From positions 1,426,001-1,490,000 of the forward strand of contig OZ243941.1 of NCBI GenBank assembly GCA_965214205.1: a stretch of 64,000 nucleotides of DNA, in the 5' to 3' direction. The DNA is from G963663315 sp965214205. Lineage in GTDB: Bacteria > Pseudomonadota > Gammaproteobacteria > Arenicellales > Poriferihabitantaceae. The notes beneath the pieces were generated by a model. That model did no database searches, was not told the DNA's origin, and saw only the letters and a list, made by a program, of their open reading frames with translations. Below, piece after piece: positions 45,153 through 54,908 of the stretch. Position numbers and translations under genes: made by a program. The first letter of the stretch is position 1. Each line of letters starts with the position of its first letter.

Positions 45153-45196
45153 GCCGCGGTCACCCGATCCGCCCGATTTGCCCGATTACTTCGGGA

Positions 45197-46483
45197 TCAC
45201 AGTCGGGATTGTTCCAGCGCCTGTTCGATATCCCAGATAATGTCGCTGGCCGACTCCAGGCCGACGGAGAGCCGGATCATGTCGGGGCTGATGCCGGCCT
45301 GAATCTGTTCCTCTTCGTTCAGTTGTCGGTGGGTGGTGGACGAGGGGTGGATTACCAGGGTCTTGGCATCGCCGATGTTGGCGAGGTGGCTCAGGAACTG
45401 GACGCTTTCGATGAATTTCGCGCCGGCTTGCTGACCGCCTTCGATGCCGAAGGTCAGTACTGAACCGGCGCCTTTGGGCAGATATTTCTGCGCCAGCGGA
45501 TAATAGGGGTTGTCAACGTCTCCGGCATATTTTATCCAGTTGACGCGCTTGCTCTGTTTCAGGAATTCGACCACCTTGCTGGTGTTTTCGACATGCCGGT
45601 CCATCCGTACCGGCAGGGTTTCCAGCCCTTGCAGCATCATGAACGAATTGAACGGACTCAGGGTCGGGCCGAGTGTCCGCAGGGTTTCACATCGGACTTT
45701 CATGGTATAGGCGAAATCCCCGAAGGTCTCCCAGAACTTGACGCCGTGATAACCTTCGGAAGGTTCGGTCATGTCCGGGAAATTGCCGTTGCCCCAGTCG
45801 AATTTCCCGGATTCGACGACAATGCCGCCCATCGAGGTGCCGTGTCCGCAAATGAATTTGGTGGCGGAGTGAACCACCAGGTCGGCGCCATGTTCGAACG
45901 GGCGGCACAGATAAGGTGAAGCAAAAGTGTTGTCTATGACCAGCGGCAGGCCGTGGTTGTGGGCAATTTCGGCAATTGGTTCGATATCCAGCACATTGTT
46001 GTTCGGGTTGCCGACTGTTTCGCCGTACAGCGCCTTGGTTTTACTGGTGATCGCCCGCTCGAAATTCCGCGGGTCGTCGGGATCGACGAAAGTGGTCTTG
46101 ATCCCCATGCGCTTGAAGTTGACCGCGAACTGGGACACGGTGCCGCCGTACAATGTGCTGGCGGAGACCAACTCATCGCCTTCTTTCAGAAGAGTCAGCA
46201 GCGCGGTCATCTGCGCGGCCATCCCGGTGCTCGCGGCGACGGCGGCCCGACCGCCTTCCAGCGCCGCCATTCGTTCTTCGAACATCGCTGTGGTCGGGTT
46301 CGTCAGGCGCGTGTAGATATTGCCGAAAGTTTGCAGGTTGAACAGGCTGGCCGCGTGATCGGTATCGTCGAACACATAAGAGGCCGTCTGATAGATCGGT
46401 GTGGCCCTCGACCCCGTGGCGGGGTCCGGCTGGGTACCTGCGTGCAGGCAGAGAGTGTCAAATTCGAATTCGTGGTCGCTCAT
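45197..46483 (-). CDS. metY: O-acetylhomoserine sulfhydrylase
   Basis: A PLP enzyme of 428 aa that makes homocysteine from O-acetylhomoserine and sulfide. The length and LCLHAGTQPDPATGSRATPIYQT start are those of MetY rather than MetB or MetZ. The PLP lysine is in SATKFICGHG, with NTFASPYLCRP and the IGDAKTLVIHPSSTTHRQL block near the end. It provides the homocysteine that the riboswitch-controlled bmt can methylate. No SAM riboswitch is visible in the 53 nt upstream. Confidence 0.93.
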   Translation of the reverse strand: MSDHEFEFDTLCLHAGTQPDPATGSRATPIYQTASYVFDDTDHAASLFNLQTFGNIYTRLTNPTTAMFEERMAALEGGRAAVAASTGMAAQMTALLTLLKEGDELVSASTLYGGTVSQFAVNFKRMGIKTTFVDPDDPRNFERAITSKTKALYGETVGNPNNNVLDIEPIAEIAHNHGLPLVIDNTFASPYLCRPFEHGADLVVHSATKFICGHGTSMGGIVVESGKFDWGNGNFPDMTEPSEGYHGVKFWETFGDFAYTMKVRCETLRTLGPTLSPFNSFMMLQGLETLPVRMDRHVENTSKVVEFLKQSKRVNWIKYAGDVDNPYYPLAQKYLPKGAGSVLTFGIEGGQQAGAKFIESVQFLSHLANIGDAKTLVIHPSSTTHRQLNEEEQIQAGISPDMIRLSVGLESASDIIWDIEQALEQSRL

Positions 46484-46536
46484 GGGTTGTTTTACATGGG
46501 TTGGTCCAGAGGATCAGGCCAGTTTGCCCGGGATTG

Positions 46537-47007
46537 TCAGTTAGCGATCCGCTTGATGCGTCTGGAAGAGATGATTTTTGTGTCAACGCCCATGAAGTTC
46601 AGTCCGCCGAAGATGCGGCCGTGTTCGATCTTGAGGCATTTGTCCTGGACAAATTCGAGGCGGGCGTCTTCGGCGATCCCGCGCGCTTCCTCGCTGGTCA
46701 CGCTCAGCTGAAGCCACAGTACTTTGGCTCCGATGGCGGCTGCCTGCCTGGCGTAGCCGGGCGCGGTTTGCGGGCGTTGAAACAGGTCCACAATATCGAC
46801 GGGATGTGGAATCGAGGCCAGATCGGGGTAACATTTCTGTCCGAGCACCTCGTCATAGTTGGGGTTGACCGGGACCACGCTGAAACCATGGTCCAGCAGG
46901 TATTTCGCGACAAAAAAGCTGGGGCGGTGCCACTTCGCGGAAAGGCCGACAATCGCCACCGTGTTGTTGTCCAACAGGATTCGCCGCAAGGTATTGGTGT
47001 CAGTCAT
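46537..47007 (-). CDS. CoA-binding domain protein (YccU-like)
   Basis: A 156-aa single-domain Rossmann protein of the CoA_binding_2 family. VAIVGLSAKWHRPSFFVAKYLLDHGFSVVPVNP and VDIVDLFQRPQ are conserved, as is the Cys-containing FVQDKCLKIEHGR near the end. Function is not established for the family; CoA binding is assumed from the fold. ATG 47007 has AAAGAGA just upstream. It is transcribed toward metY and separated from it by 53 nt. Confidence 0.85.
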   Translation of the reverse strand: MTDTNTLRRILLDNNTVAIVGLSAKWHRPSFFVAKYLLDHGFSVVPVNPNYDEVLGQKCYPDLASIPHPVDIVDLFQRPQTAPGYARQAAAIGAKVLWLQLSVTSEEARGIAEDARLEFVQDKCLKIEHGRIFGGLNFMGVDTKIISSRRIKRIAN

Positions 47008-47112
47008 CTCTTTCTTTGTGATAAATTTCAACAAGGCTGAATTTAAACCAGATCAGGCTTTGAATCCAGTCCGGCCACATCCCGGAGAGAGAATGACTGA
47101 CTGGAGATTTTG

Positions 47113-48735
47113 ATGAACGACGACAATCCCTATTTGCAGGGCCTCGACAAATGCGCCGCCAACTATAGCGCTCTGACTCCGTTGAGTTTTCTGAAGCGGG
47201 CGGCCTCGGTTTATCCGGATCGTATTGCGGTGATTGACGGACCATCCAGAGCGTCCTGGCTGGAGACTTTCAATCGCTGTAAAAAACTCGCGTCGGCGCT
47301 GGTTGGGCAGGGAGTGGGCAAAAACCGGACGGTGGCGATTCTCGCGCCCAATTCCCAGGCCTGCCTGGAGGCGCATTTCGCGATTCCGATGGCCGGGGCC
47401 GTGTTGAACGCGATCAACACCCGGCTTGATGCCGCTACCATTGCATTCATTCTGGAGCACGGGCAGGCTGATGTGTTCATGGTGGACGCCGAGTATTCTG
47501 GATTGGCGAAACAGGTCATGGAGCGGGTCAACAGGGAGTTGTTTGTGGTGGAAATCGAGGTTCCCGGTATCGCCTGTTCCCTGGGCGCCATCACCTGGTC
47601 CGAATTTATCGAACGCGGGGACGCTGATTTCGAGGGATACTGGCCCGATGACGAGTGGGACGCGATCTCTCTGAATTATACTTCCGGCACCACTGGCAAT
47701 CCGAAGGGCGTGGTCTATCATCACCGCGGCGCTTACCTGAATGCGCTCAGCAACGCGATTGGCTGGGAAATGCCACATTTCCCGGTTTATCTGTGGACAC
47801 TGCCGATGTTCCATTGCAATGGCTGGTGCTTCCCGTGGACGCTGGCGGCGGTAGCCGGTACCAGTGTCTGTCTGCGGCAGGTCAATGCGAAAGCCATTTT
47901 TGACGCGATCGCCGATTACCGGGTGACGCATTTTTGCGGGGCGCCGATCATCATGGGAATGCTGATCAACGCGGCGGATGACGAGCGCCGGGAGTTTGAT
48001 CAGCCGGTCAACATGATGACGGCGGCGGCGCCGCCCCCGGCTTCGACGCTGGAAGCGATGGATGCCCAGGGGTTCAGGGTCACCCATGTGTACGGGTTGA
48101 CGGAAACCTATGGTCCGGCTGTGATCTGCTCTCGGCAACCACAGTGGGAAGCGCTCGACTCAACGGCCCGCGCCGACAAAATGGCCCGTCAGGGCGTGGC
48201 CTATCATGTGCTGGACGGCCTCGACGTGAAGCGCCCGGAAACCATGACGCCGGTCGCCAGGGATGGGTTGGAATTGGGGGAAACCCTGTTCCAGGGCAAC
48301 ATCGTGATGAAGGGTTATCTGTCCAACCCGGAAGCTACCCGGCAGGCTTTCGAGGGAGGCTGGTTCCATTCCGGCGATCTCGGCGTGATGCACGCGGACA
48401 ATTATATCCAGCTTAAGGACCGGTCCAAGGACATCATTATTTCCGGCGGGGAGAATATTTCCTCGATTGAGATTGAGAATTGCCTGTATGCCCATCCCGA
48501 CATTATCGAGGCCGCGGTGGTCGCCAGACCGGACCCGAAGTGGGGGGAAAGCCCGTGCGCCTTTGTCGGTCTGGCTCCGGGCAGAACGCTTACGGCAGAG
48601 CAGGTGATTGACTTCTGCTACCAGAACCTCGCGCGTTACAAGGCGCCCAGGCATGTCGTATTCTGCGAATTGCCGAAAACATCCACCGGCAAAATCCAGA
48701 AATTCAAGCTGCGGGAACGGGCGCGGGAAATCTGA
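47113..48735 (+). CDS. AMP-forming acyl-CoA ligase
   Basis: A 540-aa acyl-adenylate-forming enzyme. Motif A is LNYTSGTTGNPKGVVYHHRG, followed by YGLTETYGPAVIC, FHSGDLGVMH, LKDRSKDIIISGGENISS and the C-terminal catalytic Lys in TSTGKIQKFKLRE. It resembles medium/short-chain fatty-acyl-CoA synthases including the DmdB-like group, so a methylthio- or branched acid is possible as well as a fatty acid. GGAG at 47103-47106 is 6 nt before ATG 47113. It stands alone, convergent with the glycerate kinase gene. Confidence 0.88.
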   Translation: MNDDNPYLQGLDKCAANYSALTPLSFLKRAASVYPDRIAVIDGPSRASWLETFNRCKKLASALVGQGVGKNRTVAILAPNSQACLEAHFAIPMAGAVLNAINTRLDAATIAFILEHGQADVFMVDAEYSGLAKQVMERVNRELFVVEIEVPGIACSLGAITWSEFIERGDADFEGYWPDDEWDAISLNYTSGTTGNPKGVVYHHRGAYLNALSNAIGWEMPHFPVYLWTLPMFHCNGWCFPWTLAAVAGTSVCLRQVNAKAIFDAIADYRVTHFCGAPIIMGMLINAADDERREFDQPVNMMTAAAPPPASTLEAMDAQGFRVTHVYGLTETYGPAVICSRQPQWEALDSTARADKMARQGVAYHVLDGLDVKRPETMTPVARDGLELGETLFQGNIVMKGYLSNPEATRQAFEGGWFHSGDLGVMHADNYIQLKDRSKDIIISGGENISSIEIENCLYAHPDIIEAAVVARPDPKWGESPCAFVGLAPGRTLTAEQVIDFCYQNLARYKAPRHVVFCELPKTSTGKIQKFKLRERAREI

Positions 48736-48770
48736 TCGAATGATCGAACGCTGACGCGTTTCAGAACTTG

Positions 48771-50003
48771 TCAGACCTTGAGGGCAACCACCAGATCCAT
48801 TACGTTGGCGCCGGTCGGTCCGCAGCGAAAGAGCGCGCCCCGACTCTTCAGGAAGGTCCCGGAGTCTGCATTCTCCAATGCCTGCCGCGCGTCCGCTGAC
48901 CAGGTTCGGCCATCCACAATCGCGCCGGCGTCAGGAGTTGGTCCATCGGTGCCGTCGGTGCCCGCCACAATCACCGCGACATGATCCATGCCGCTGATGG
49001 CTCTGGCGAGTAGCAGTGCGAGATGCTGGTTCCTGCCGCCGCGTCCGGGATGCTCCGGTAGATGGATGGTCGGTTCTCCGCCCCAGATACAGACGCCCTT
49101 GCGGTCCTGATTGACCAGTTGATCGGATATGATTTTTGCGGTCTGCCCGATTTCCTGGCTGGACTGGTTTCGATTCAGGTCCTCATTGACGATCACCTGA
49201 TAGCCTTGCCGCGCGGCCTGTTCCTCGACTGCGTTGCGGGCCAGACGGTTGGAGGCGATCACTCGCCCCCGATAATCAAAACCGGCCGCAGTCACTGGCG
49301 GTTGTCGCGTTTCTCCGGCTTTGTCGAAGATCGGCCGGATGGATTCCGGGAACCGAATGTCATCCCCCGGTATCGGCTGGTCGCTGCCGATACCCGAACC
49401 GATGACGCGGATATCGTCATCCGGCACATCGGATATGGCGTAAGTGATCACGCGCCGTCCCCTGAAGTTTCGCAACAGCCTGCCGCCCTTGATCCGTGAC
49501 AGCCGGCAGCGGAATTGATTGATCCGGTCAATGCCGTAGCCGTCCGCAATCAGCTTTTGGGTGACCTGTTGCAATTCATCCAGTCCCGTGTTTGCCGGGA
49601 GCAGCTCGGCCAGCGCGGACGCTCCCCCTGAAACCAGCATGACCAGGGAGCCTGTTTCTGGTATGGATTCCACAAAATCCAGAAGCTGCCGACCGGCCAA
49701 CAGACTGTTTCCATCGGGGACGGGATGGGCGGATTCAATGACCTGGATGTTTTTCCGGAGGTGGTCGGGTTCATGGATATGGTTGTATTTGGTGATCAGC
49801 AGCCCCCTCGACTGTGCGGATAAGAACCCGTCCGCGCCCTGACACATCGCCATCGCCGCCTTGCCCACAGCGGCCAGATAATCAATTTCCCCGACACCTT
49901 CTTCCCGCAGGGCTTTTCTGACCACGTATTCACCATGGACAGCGGCTACGCCCGCCCGCCACAGGGATTCGATAATCTCGCTTATCCGGGGTTCTTTTTT
50001 CAT
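48771..50003 (-). CDS. Glycerate 2-kinase (MOFRL family)
   Basis: A 410-aa protein of the GckA/TtuD family, which phosphorylates D-glycerate (older annotations call it hydroxypyruvate reductase). VGKAAMAMCQGA, VMLVSGGASALAELLPANTGLDELQQVTQKLI, ISDVPDDDIRVIGSG and the C-terminal MOFRL part with GRGGRNQHLALLLARAI and GTDGTDGPTPDAGAIV are all present. ATG 50003 is preferred over a GTG at 50054. It feeds glycerate into lower glycolysis. Confidence 0.9.
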   Translation of the reverse strand: MKKEPRISEIIESLWRAGVAAVHGEYVVRKALREEGVGEIDYLAAVGKAAMAMCQGADGFLSAQSRGLLITKYNHIHEPDHLRKNIQVIESAHPVPDGNSLLAGRQLLDFVESIPETGSLVMLVSGGASALAELLPANTGLDELQQVTQKLIADGYGIDRINQFRCRLSRIKGGRLLRNFRGRRVITYAISDVPDDDIRVIGSGIGSDQPIPGDDIRFPESIRPIFDKAGETRQPPVTAAGFDYRGRVIASNRLARNAVEEQAARQGYQVIVNEDLNRNQSSQEIGQTAKIISDQLVNQDRKGVCIWGGEPTIHLPEHPGRGGRNQHLALLLARAISGMDHVAVIVAGTDGTDGPTPDAGAIVDGRTWSADARQALENADSGTFLKSRGALFRCGPTGANVMDLVVALKV

Positions 50004-50062
50004 TTGTAAATCGGGAATAAAAATCAAGTATACTGTTTGTTGAACCCCTGACACATTACATT

Positions 50063-51121
50063 ATGAATCGAATCATCGATTGGTTTAAACGACAGCTTTC
50101 CAATCCCCAGGTTGTATTCCTCATCCTGGCGATTATCGGGCTGTTACTGGTCATATCCTACGCGGGCGGCATTTTGGCCCCGGTGATCGCCGCGGTGATC
50201 ATCGCTTACCTGCTCGAAAGTCTGATCAGTAGACTGACCAGGCTGAAAGTACCACGATTCCTGTCGCTCTGGGTCGTGTTTTCCGGCTTCATGATCTTTC
50301 TGGCCAGCATCACCTTCGGTCTGCTGCCGGTTTTGTACAGGCAGTTGACGGAAGTGGTCCAGCAAATTCCCAGCATGCTGACTCAGGGGCAGGCGGCCCT
50401 GATGACCTTGCCCGAACATTATCCAGAGCTGATTTCAACCGAGCAGGTTCGGGAACTGATCAACGGTTTGCGTATCCAGTTGACCGAAGCGGGTCAGGAT
50501 TTGGTCACCAGTTCGATTTCCGCCACCGCCAGCGTCATTACAGTCATGATCTATATTGTATTGCTGCCGATCCTGGTTTTCTTTTTCCTCAAGGACAAGA
50601 AGGTTATCCTGCGCTGGGTCGAGGAACTGCTGCCCAGGGATCATGAGCTGGCGATTCGTGTCTGGGGGGATGTGGACCTGCAAATCGGGAATTATGTCCG
50701 CGGAAAATTCTGGGAAATCCTGATCGTCTGGTTTGCAACATTGACGGCGTTTGTTTATCTTGACCTGCAATATGCGATGCTGCTCTCGGTCGTGGTCGGG
50801 CTTTCCGTCCTGATCCCTTATGTCGGGGCCATCGTGGTTACCATTCCGGTGGCGTTGATTGCATGGTTTCAATGGGGCTGGTCCAACGAGTTCATCACTC
50901 TGGTCGTTGTCTATCTGGTGATTCAGGCGCTGGACGGCAACCTTCTGGTGCCTGTTCTGTTTTCCGAAGTGGTCAATATCCACCCGGTCGCAATCATCGT
51001 CGCGGTCTTGTTCTTTGGCGGGTTATGGGGGGTGTGGGGAATCTTTTTCGCGATACCCCTGGCGACACTGGTGCGCGCTATTATTCTGGCATGGCCGAAA
51101 CCGGATGAGGAACAAGCCTGA
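50063..51121 (+). CDS. PerM/AI-2E-type membrane transporter
   Basis: A 352-aa inner-membrane protein with about eight helices, in the AI-2E exporter/PerM family. Features are the N-terminal helix pair, the amphipathic QIPSMLTQGQAALMTL region, LPILVFFFLKDKK, VGLSVLIPYVGAIVVTIPVAL and the C-terminal GGLWGVWGIFFAIPLATLV. The transported substrate is unknown; some relatives are Na+/H+ antiporters. It starts 60 nt from the divergent glycerate kinase gene and is followed by mrcB after 28 nt. Confidence 0.87.
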   Translation: MNRIIDWFKRQLSNPQVVFLILAIIGLLLVISYAGGILAPVIAAVIIAYLLESLISRLTRLKVPRFLSLWVVFSGFMIFLASITFGLLPVLYRQLTEVVQQIPSMLTQGQAALMTLPEHYPELISTEQVRELINGLRIQLTEAGQDLVTSSISATASVITVMIYIVLLPILVFFFLKDKKVILRWVEELLPRDHELAIRVWGDVDLQIGNYVRGKFWEILIVWFATLTAFVYLDLQYAMLLSVVVGLSVLIPYVGAIVVTIPVALIAWFQWGWSNEFITLVVVYLVIQALDGNLLVPVLFSEVVNIHPVAIIVAVLFFGGLWGVWGIFFAIPLATLVRAIILAWPKPDEEQA

Positions 51122-51149
51122 ACAGCGGTCTGCCCGGCGCCAAGAGTAG

Positions 51150-53435
51150 ATGGCCAGGCCGAAAGTAGCGCAGGCAGGCAGTTTCTGGCTGTTTATTTCC
51201 ACCCGCCTGCTGGCGGGGCTGTTTTTCGTAACGCTGATCATACTGCTTTATTTCGATCTGGAGATCAGGCATCGTTTCAGCGGCGGCATCCAGGCTGAGC
51301 CGGCCCATGTCTACGGTCGGCCGCTGTCTCTGTCGGTCGGCCAGACATACACTCCCGAAGACATCGCAAACAGGCTTGAAGCCAATGGCTATCGCCGCGC
51401 CGTCACGCTTGCGGAGCCCGGAGACTTGGTGGTGGCGGCCCATGCCCTGGATGTTTTCATCCGGAGTTACGGGCATGGCGACGATTTGACTGAGGCTCGC
51501 GCGGTGCGAATCGCGTTCAACCGCGGCGCCATTTCCGGGGTCATTGATCACTCCAGCGGAGCTGCCATTGACCGGGTGGAATTCGCTCCGCCATTGATCG
51601 GCAGCCTGCAACTCGGCCCCCACAAGGACCGGATTTCACTCAAACCGCATCAGGCGCCAGCCGAATTGCTGGAAGCGCTGTTCATTATGGAAGACCGCAA
51701 TTTCCAGAATCATCACGGCATTGATCCGCGGGGGATCCTGCGCGCGGTCTGGGCCAATCTGCGGCATGGCGGAACGGTTCAGGGCGCCAGTACGCTGACC
51801 CAGCAGTTGGTCAAAAATCTCTTTCTGAATCCGCAAAAAAAACTGACCCGTAAAATGGTCGAAGCCATGATGGCCGTTATGATGGAGCTTCGTTTTAGCA
51901 AGGCCACCATTCTCGAACTGTATCTGAACGAGGTATTTCTGGGGCAGTCCGGCAACCGGGCCATTCATGGATTTGCCTTGGCCAGCGAATACTGGTTCGC
52001 TCGCCCGGTCAACCAGCTCAAGGTCGAGGAGGCCGCGATGCTGGTCGGGATGATCGCCGCCCCTTCCTATTATAATCCGCGCAAACACCCCGAACGGGCC
52101 TTGAAGCGCCGCAATCTGGTGCTGAACACTTTGGCCGGGGCCGGCTCGATCAGTGAGTGGAGAGCTGAAATGCTGTCCCAAAAGCCGCTGGGAATCGTGG
52201 AGCATAAATCGTTGTCAACCAGCGATTTTCCATCCTGGCTGGATTACCTGCATCGTCAGTTGAGACAGTATTATCCGGAGAAAGTGTTGCGGGAAAACGG
52301 ATTGAACCTGTATACCACTATCGACATCGACATCCAGAAAACGGCGCAGCAGGCGCTTTCCGATACCCTGGCTCGCCTCGAACAGCAAAGGGAAATGGTT
52401 CCGGGGGGGTTGCAGGGCGCGGTGATCGTGGTGAATCCCGGACGCGGCGAAATTCTGGCCCTGGTGGGGGACCGCGCCCGCGGCTATTCGGGGTTCAACC
52501 GTGCGGTTGATGCCCGGCGGCCGGTCGGGTCGCTGGTCAAGCCGGTGGTGTATCTGACCGCGTTGCAGCTTCCCGAAAAGTATTCCCTGGCCACATTGCT
52601 GGACGACAGCCCGCTGACCCTGCGCTCGGAAGGCGGCGAACCCTGGTCCCCGCAAAATTATGACAAGGAATTTCGCGGTCCCGTGCCTTTGTATCAGGGA
52701 CTGGTCCACTCCCTCAATCTGCCTACGGTACGACTTGGGCTGCAACTGGGCGTGGACCGGGTGATCGAGACCATGCGCCGGTTCGGTATCCGGCGCGACA
52801 TCGCCGATTATCCCTCGACCCTGCTCGGCGCCAGCCAGCACTCTCCGCTGGAAATGACGCAGATGTATCAGGTCATCGCCAATCAGGGTGATCTGGTACC
52901 GTTACGCACGATACGCAGCATCCGCAATCATCGGGGGCGCATGGTCGCCAGATTCCCGGTTTCCAAAAGCCGGGTAATTGACAATGACAGCGCTTTTCTG
53001 ATTGATCACGCGCTGGCAATGGTGGTGCGGCAGGGAACCGCCGCCGGTTTGGGCCGCAGTTTTGACGCGCGGCTGAATCTGGCCGGAAAAACAGGGACCA
53101 CGAATGATTTCCGGGATAGTTGGTTTGCCGGTTACAGCGCCAATCTGCTGACTGTCGTGTGGGTTGGACGGGACGACAACCGACCGGTCAGACTGTCCGG
53201 CGCAAGCGGCGCCATGCGGGTCTGGGAGGAAGTCATGTCCCGGTTGCATCTGGAAAAATCGAACCCCGCGCAACACAACAACATTGTGACCGTCAGTATT
53301 GACCCCGGCGCCGGACTGGTTGCCAATCAGCGTTGCCCGGAGCGGGTGTCCCTGCCATTCATAAAGGGGTCGGAGCCGGAAGGATTCGCACCATGTTCCG
53401 GCCTGTCAGGCAGCGGCGCGGGCTGGTTTAAATAA
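51150..53435 (+). CDS. mrcB: Penicillin-binding protein 1B
   Basis: A bifunctional peptidoglycan glycosyltransferase/transpeptidase of 761 aa. A cytoplasmic start and one membrane helix (about 15-34) are followed by a UB2H-type domain (about 45-140) that identifies PBP1b, the glycosyltransferase with MEDRNFQNHHGIDP and ASTLTQQLVKN, and the transpeptidase with Ser461 in SLVKP and KTG at 647-649. The end is shorter than in E. coli PBP1b, lacking most of its C-terminal tail. Acts in the inner membrane, normally with LpoB. Confidence 0.94.
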   Translation: MARPKVAQAGSFWLFISTRLLAGLFFVTLIILLYFDLEIRHRFSGGIQAEPAHVYGRPLSLSVGQTYTPEDIANRLEANGYRRAVTLAEPGDLVVAAHALDVFIRSYGHGDDLTEARAVRIAFNRGAISGVIDHSSGAAIDRVEFAPPLIGSLQLGPHKDRISLKPHQAPAELLEALFIMEDRNFQNHHGIDPRGILRAVWANLRHGGTVQGASTLTQQLVKNLFLNPQKKLTRKMVEAMMAVMMELRFSKATILELYLNEVFLGQSGNRAIHGFALASEYWFARPVNQLKVEEAAMLVGMIAAPSYYNPRKHPERALKRRNLVLNTLAGAGSISEWRAEMLSQKPLGIVEHKSLSTSDFPSWLDYLHRQLRQYYPEKVLRENGLNLYTTIDIDIQKTAQQALSDTLARLEQQREMVPGGLQGAVIVVNPGRGEILALVGDRARGYSGFNRAVDARRPVGSLVKPVVYLTALQLPEKYSLATLLDDSPLTLRSEGGEPWSPQNYDKEFRGPVPLYQGLVHSLNLPTVRLGLQLGVDRVIETMRRFGIRRDIADYPSTLLGASQHSPLEMTQMYQVIANQGDLVPLRTIRSIRNHRGRMVARFPVSKSRVIDNDSAFLIDHALAMVVRQGTAAGLGRSFDARLNLAGKTGTTNDFRDSWFAGYSANLLTVVWVGRDDNRPVRLSGASGAMRVWEEVMSRLHLEKSNPAQHNNIVTVSIDPGAGLVANQRCPERVSLPFIKGSEPEGFAPCSGLSGSGAGWFK

Positions 53436-53531
53436 GCGGTGGCTCAGTCGCTTTTATCTCCATGGAGATACTTCAGACTGAATGATTTGGCGTTATAGTA
53501 TAATGAAGTTTTCGCAATGCGGGAGATCGAA

Positions 53532-54908
53532 ATGAAGTACTGTAAATCCATTATCGAAACGATTGGCGATACGCCTCTGGTCAGGCTCAATTCCGTCACG
53601 CGCGGCATCAAGGGGACGGTGCTGGCGAAGGTTGAGTACTTCAATCCGGGAAACTCGATGAAGGACCGCATGGCGATCAAAATGATCGAGGACGCCGAGG
53701 CGAGAGGCGATCTGAAACCGGGCGGCGCCATTATCGAAGGGACTTCGGGGAATACCGGGATGGGACTGGCGCTGGGCGCCATCGCAAGAGGCTACCGATG
53801 TATTTTTACCCTGGCTGACAAGCAATCCCAGGAGAAGATCGACATATTGAAGGCGGTTGGCGCCGAAGTCCATGTCTGTCCGACTGCGGTGGCGCCCGAA
53901 GACCCGAGATCCTATTACTCGGTGGCGCAACGGCTGAATGAGGAAATCGAAAATTCGTACTATCCCAACCAATATGACAATTTGTCCAACGCGGACGCGC
54001 ACTATGAAACCACCGGCCCGGAAATCTGGCGGGATACCGATGGCAGAATCACTCACTACGCAGCCGGAGTCGGCACCGGTGGGTCCATGTGCGGTGTGGC
54101 AAAATATCTGAAGGAGCAAAACCCCGACGTAGTGACCGTCGGCATTGATACTTATGGTTCGGTGTTCAAGAAATACAAGGAAACCGGAGTGTTTGATGAA
54201 ACTGAAATCTATCCCTATCTGACCGAGGGCATTGGCGAGGACATTCTCCCCGCCAATGTGGATTTCTCACTGATTGATCATTTTATAAAGGTGACCGACA
54301 AGGATGGGGCGATCATGACCCGGAGGCTGTCTCGTGAAGAGGGTCTGTTTGTTGGCTGGTCCTGCGGCTCCGCGGTCTGGGGCGCGCTGGAGTGGGCGCG
54401 GGAGAATCTGACTGAAGACGATGTCATGGTGATCATCATGCCGGATCACGGTACCCGTTATCTGGGCAAGATTTACAATGATGACTGGATGAAGGATCAC
54501 GGCTTTATCGAGGAACGTGACTACGGCTCGGCGGCCAATATCATCGCCAAGCAGGACGGCGAGGACGCCCTCACCACGATCAGCAGGGATGCCAGCGTGA
54601 CCGAGGCGATTTCATTGCTGACCTCGGTTTCGGTTTCGCAGTTGCCGGTGATGGACGGGGATCAGTTTGTCGGCAGCCTGAGCGATACCCGGTTGCTCAA
54701 GCAACTGATCGAAGACCCTTCCATCCGGGAAAAGGAGGTCCATGAGGTCATGGATCAGCCGTTCCAGTTCGTGCCAGCCGATACCACGCTTGATGTTCTC
54801 TCCTCGATGATCAACCGGAAAAATCCCGCGCTGATGGTTCGCGACCGCTGTGGTCTGCCGCGCATCATCACCAGGCATGACTTGCTGGAGGCGATCGCAG
54901 AAGCGTAA
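53532..54908 (+). CDS. cbs: Cystathionine beta-synthase
   Basis: A 458-aa PLP enzyme joining serine and homocysteine to cystathionine (or working as a cysteine synthase). The PLP lysine is in NPGNSMKDRMA, and EGTSGNTGMGLALGA and the VGTGGSMCGV phosphate-binding loop follow. Two CBS domains occupy about residues 335-458, as in the classical enzyme, but there is no N-terminal haem domain. GGGAG at 53521-53525 is 6 nt before ATG 53532. It overlaps the convergent transporter gene by 41 nt. Confidence 0.92.
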   Translation: MKYCKSIIETIGDTPLVRLNSVTRGIKGTVLAKVEYFNPGNSMKDRMAIKMIEDAEARGDLKPGGAIIEGTSGNTGMGLALGAIARGYRCIFTLADKQSQEKIDILKAVGAEVHVCPTAVAPEDPRSYYSVAQRLNEEIENSYYPNQYDNLSNADAHYETTGPEIWRDTDGRITHYAAGVGTGGSMCGVAKYLKEQNPDVVTVGIDTYGSVFKKYKETGVFDETEIYPYLTEGIGEDILPANVDFSLIDHFIKVTDKDGAIMTRRLSREEGLFVGWSCGSAVWGALEWARENLTEDDVMVIIMPDHGTRYLGKIYNDDWMKDHGFIEERDYGSAANIIAKQDGEDALTTISRDASVTEAISLLTSVSVSQLPVMDGDQFVGSLSDTRLLKQLIEDPSIREKEVHEVMDQPFQFVPADTTLDVLSSMINRKNPALMVRDRCGLPRIITRHDLLEAIAEA

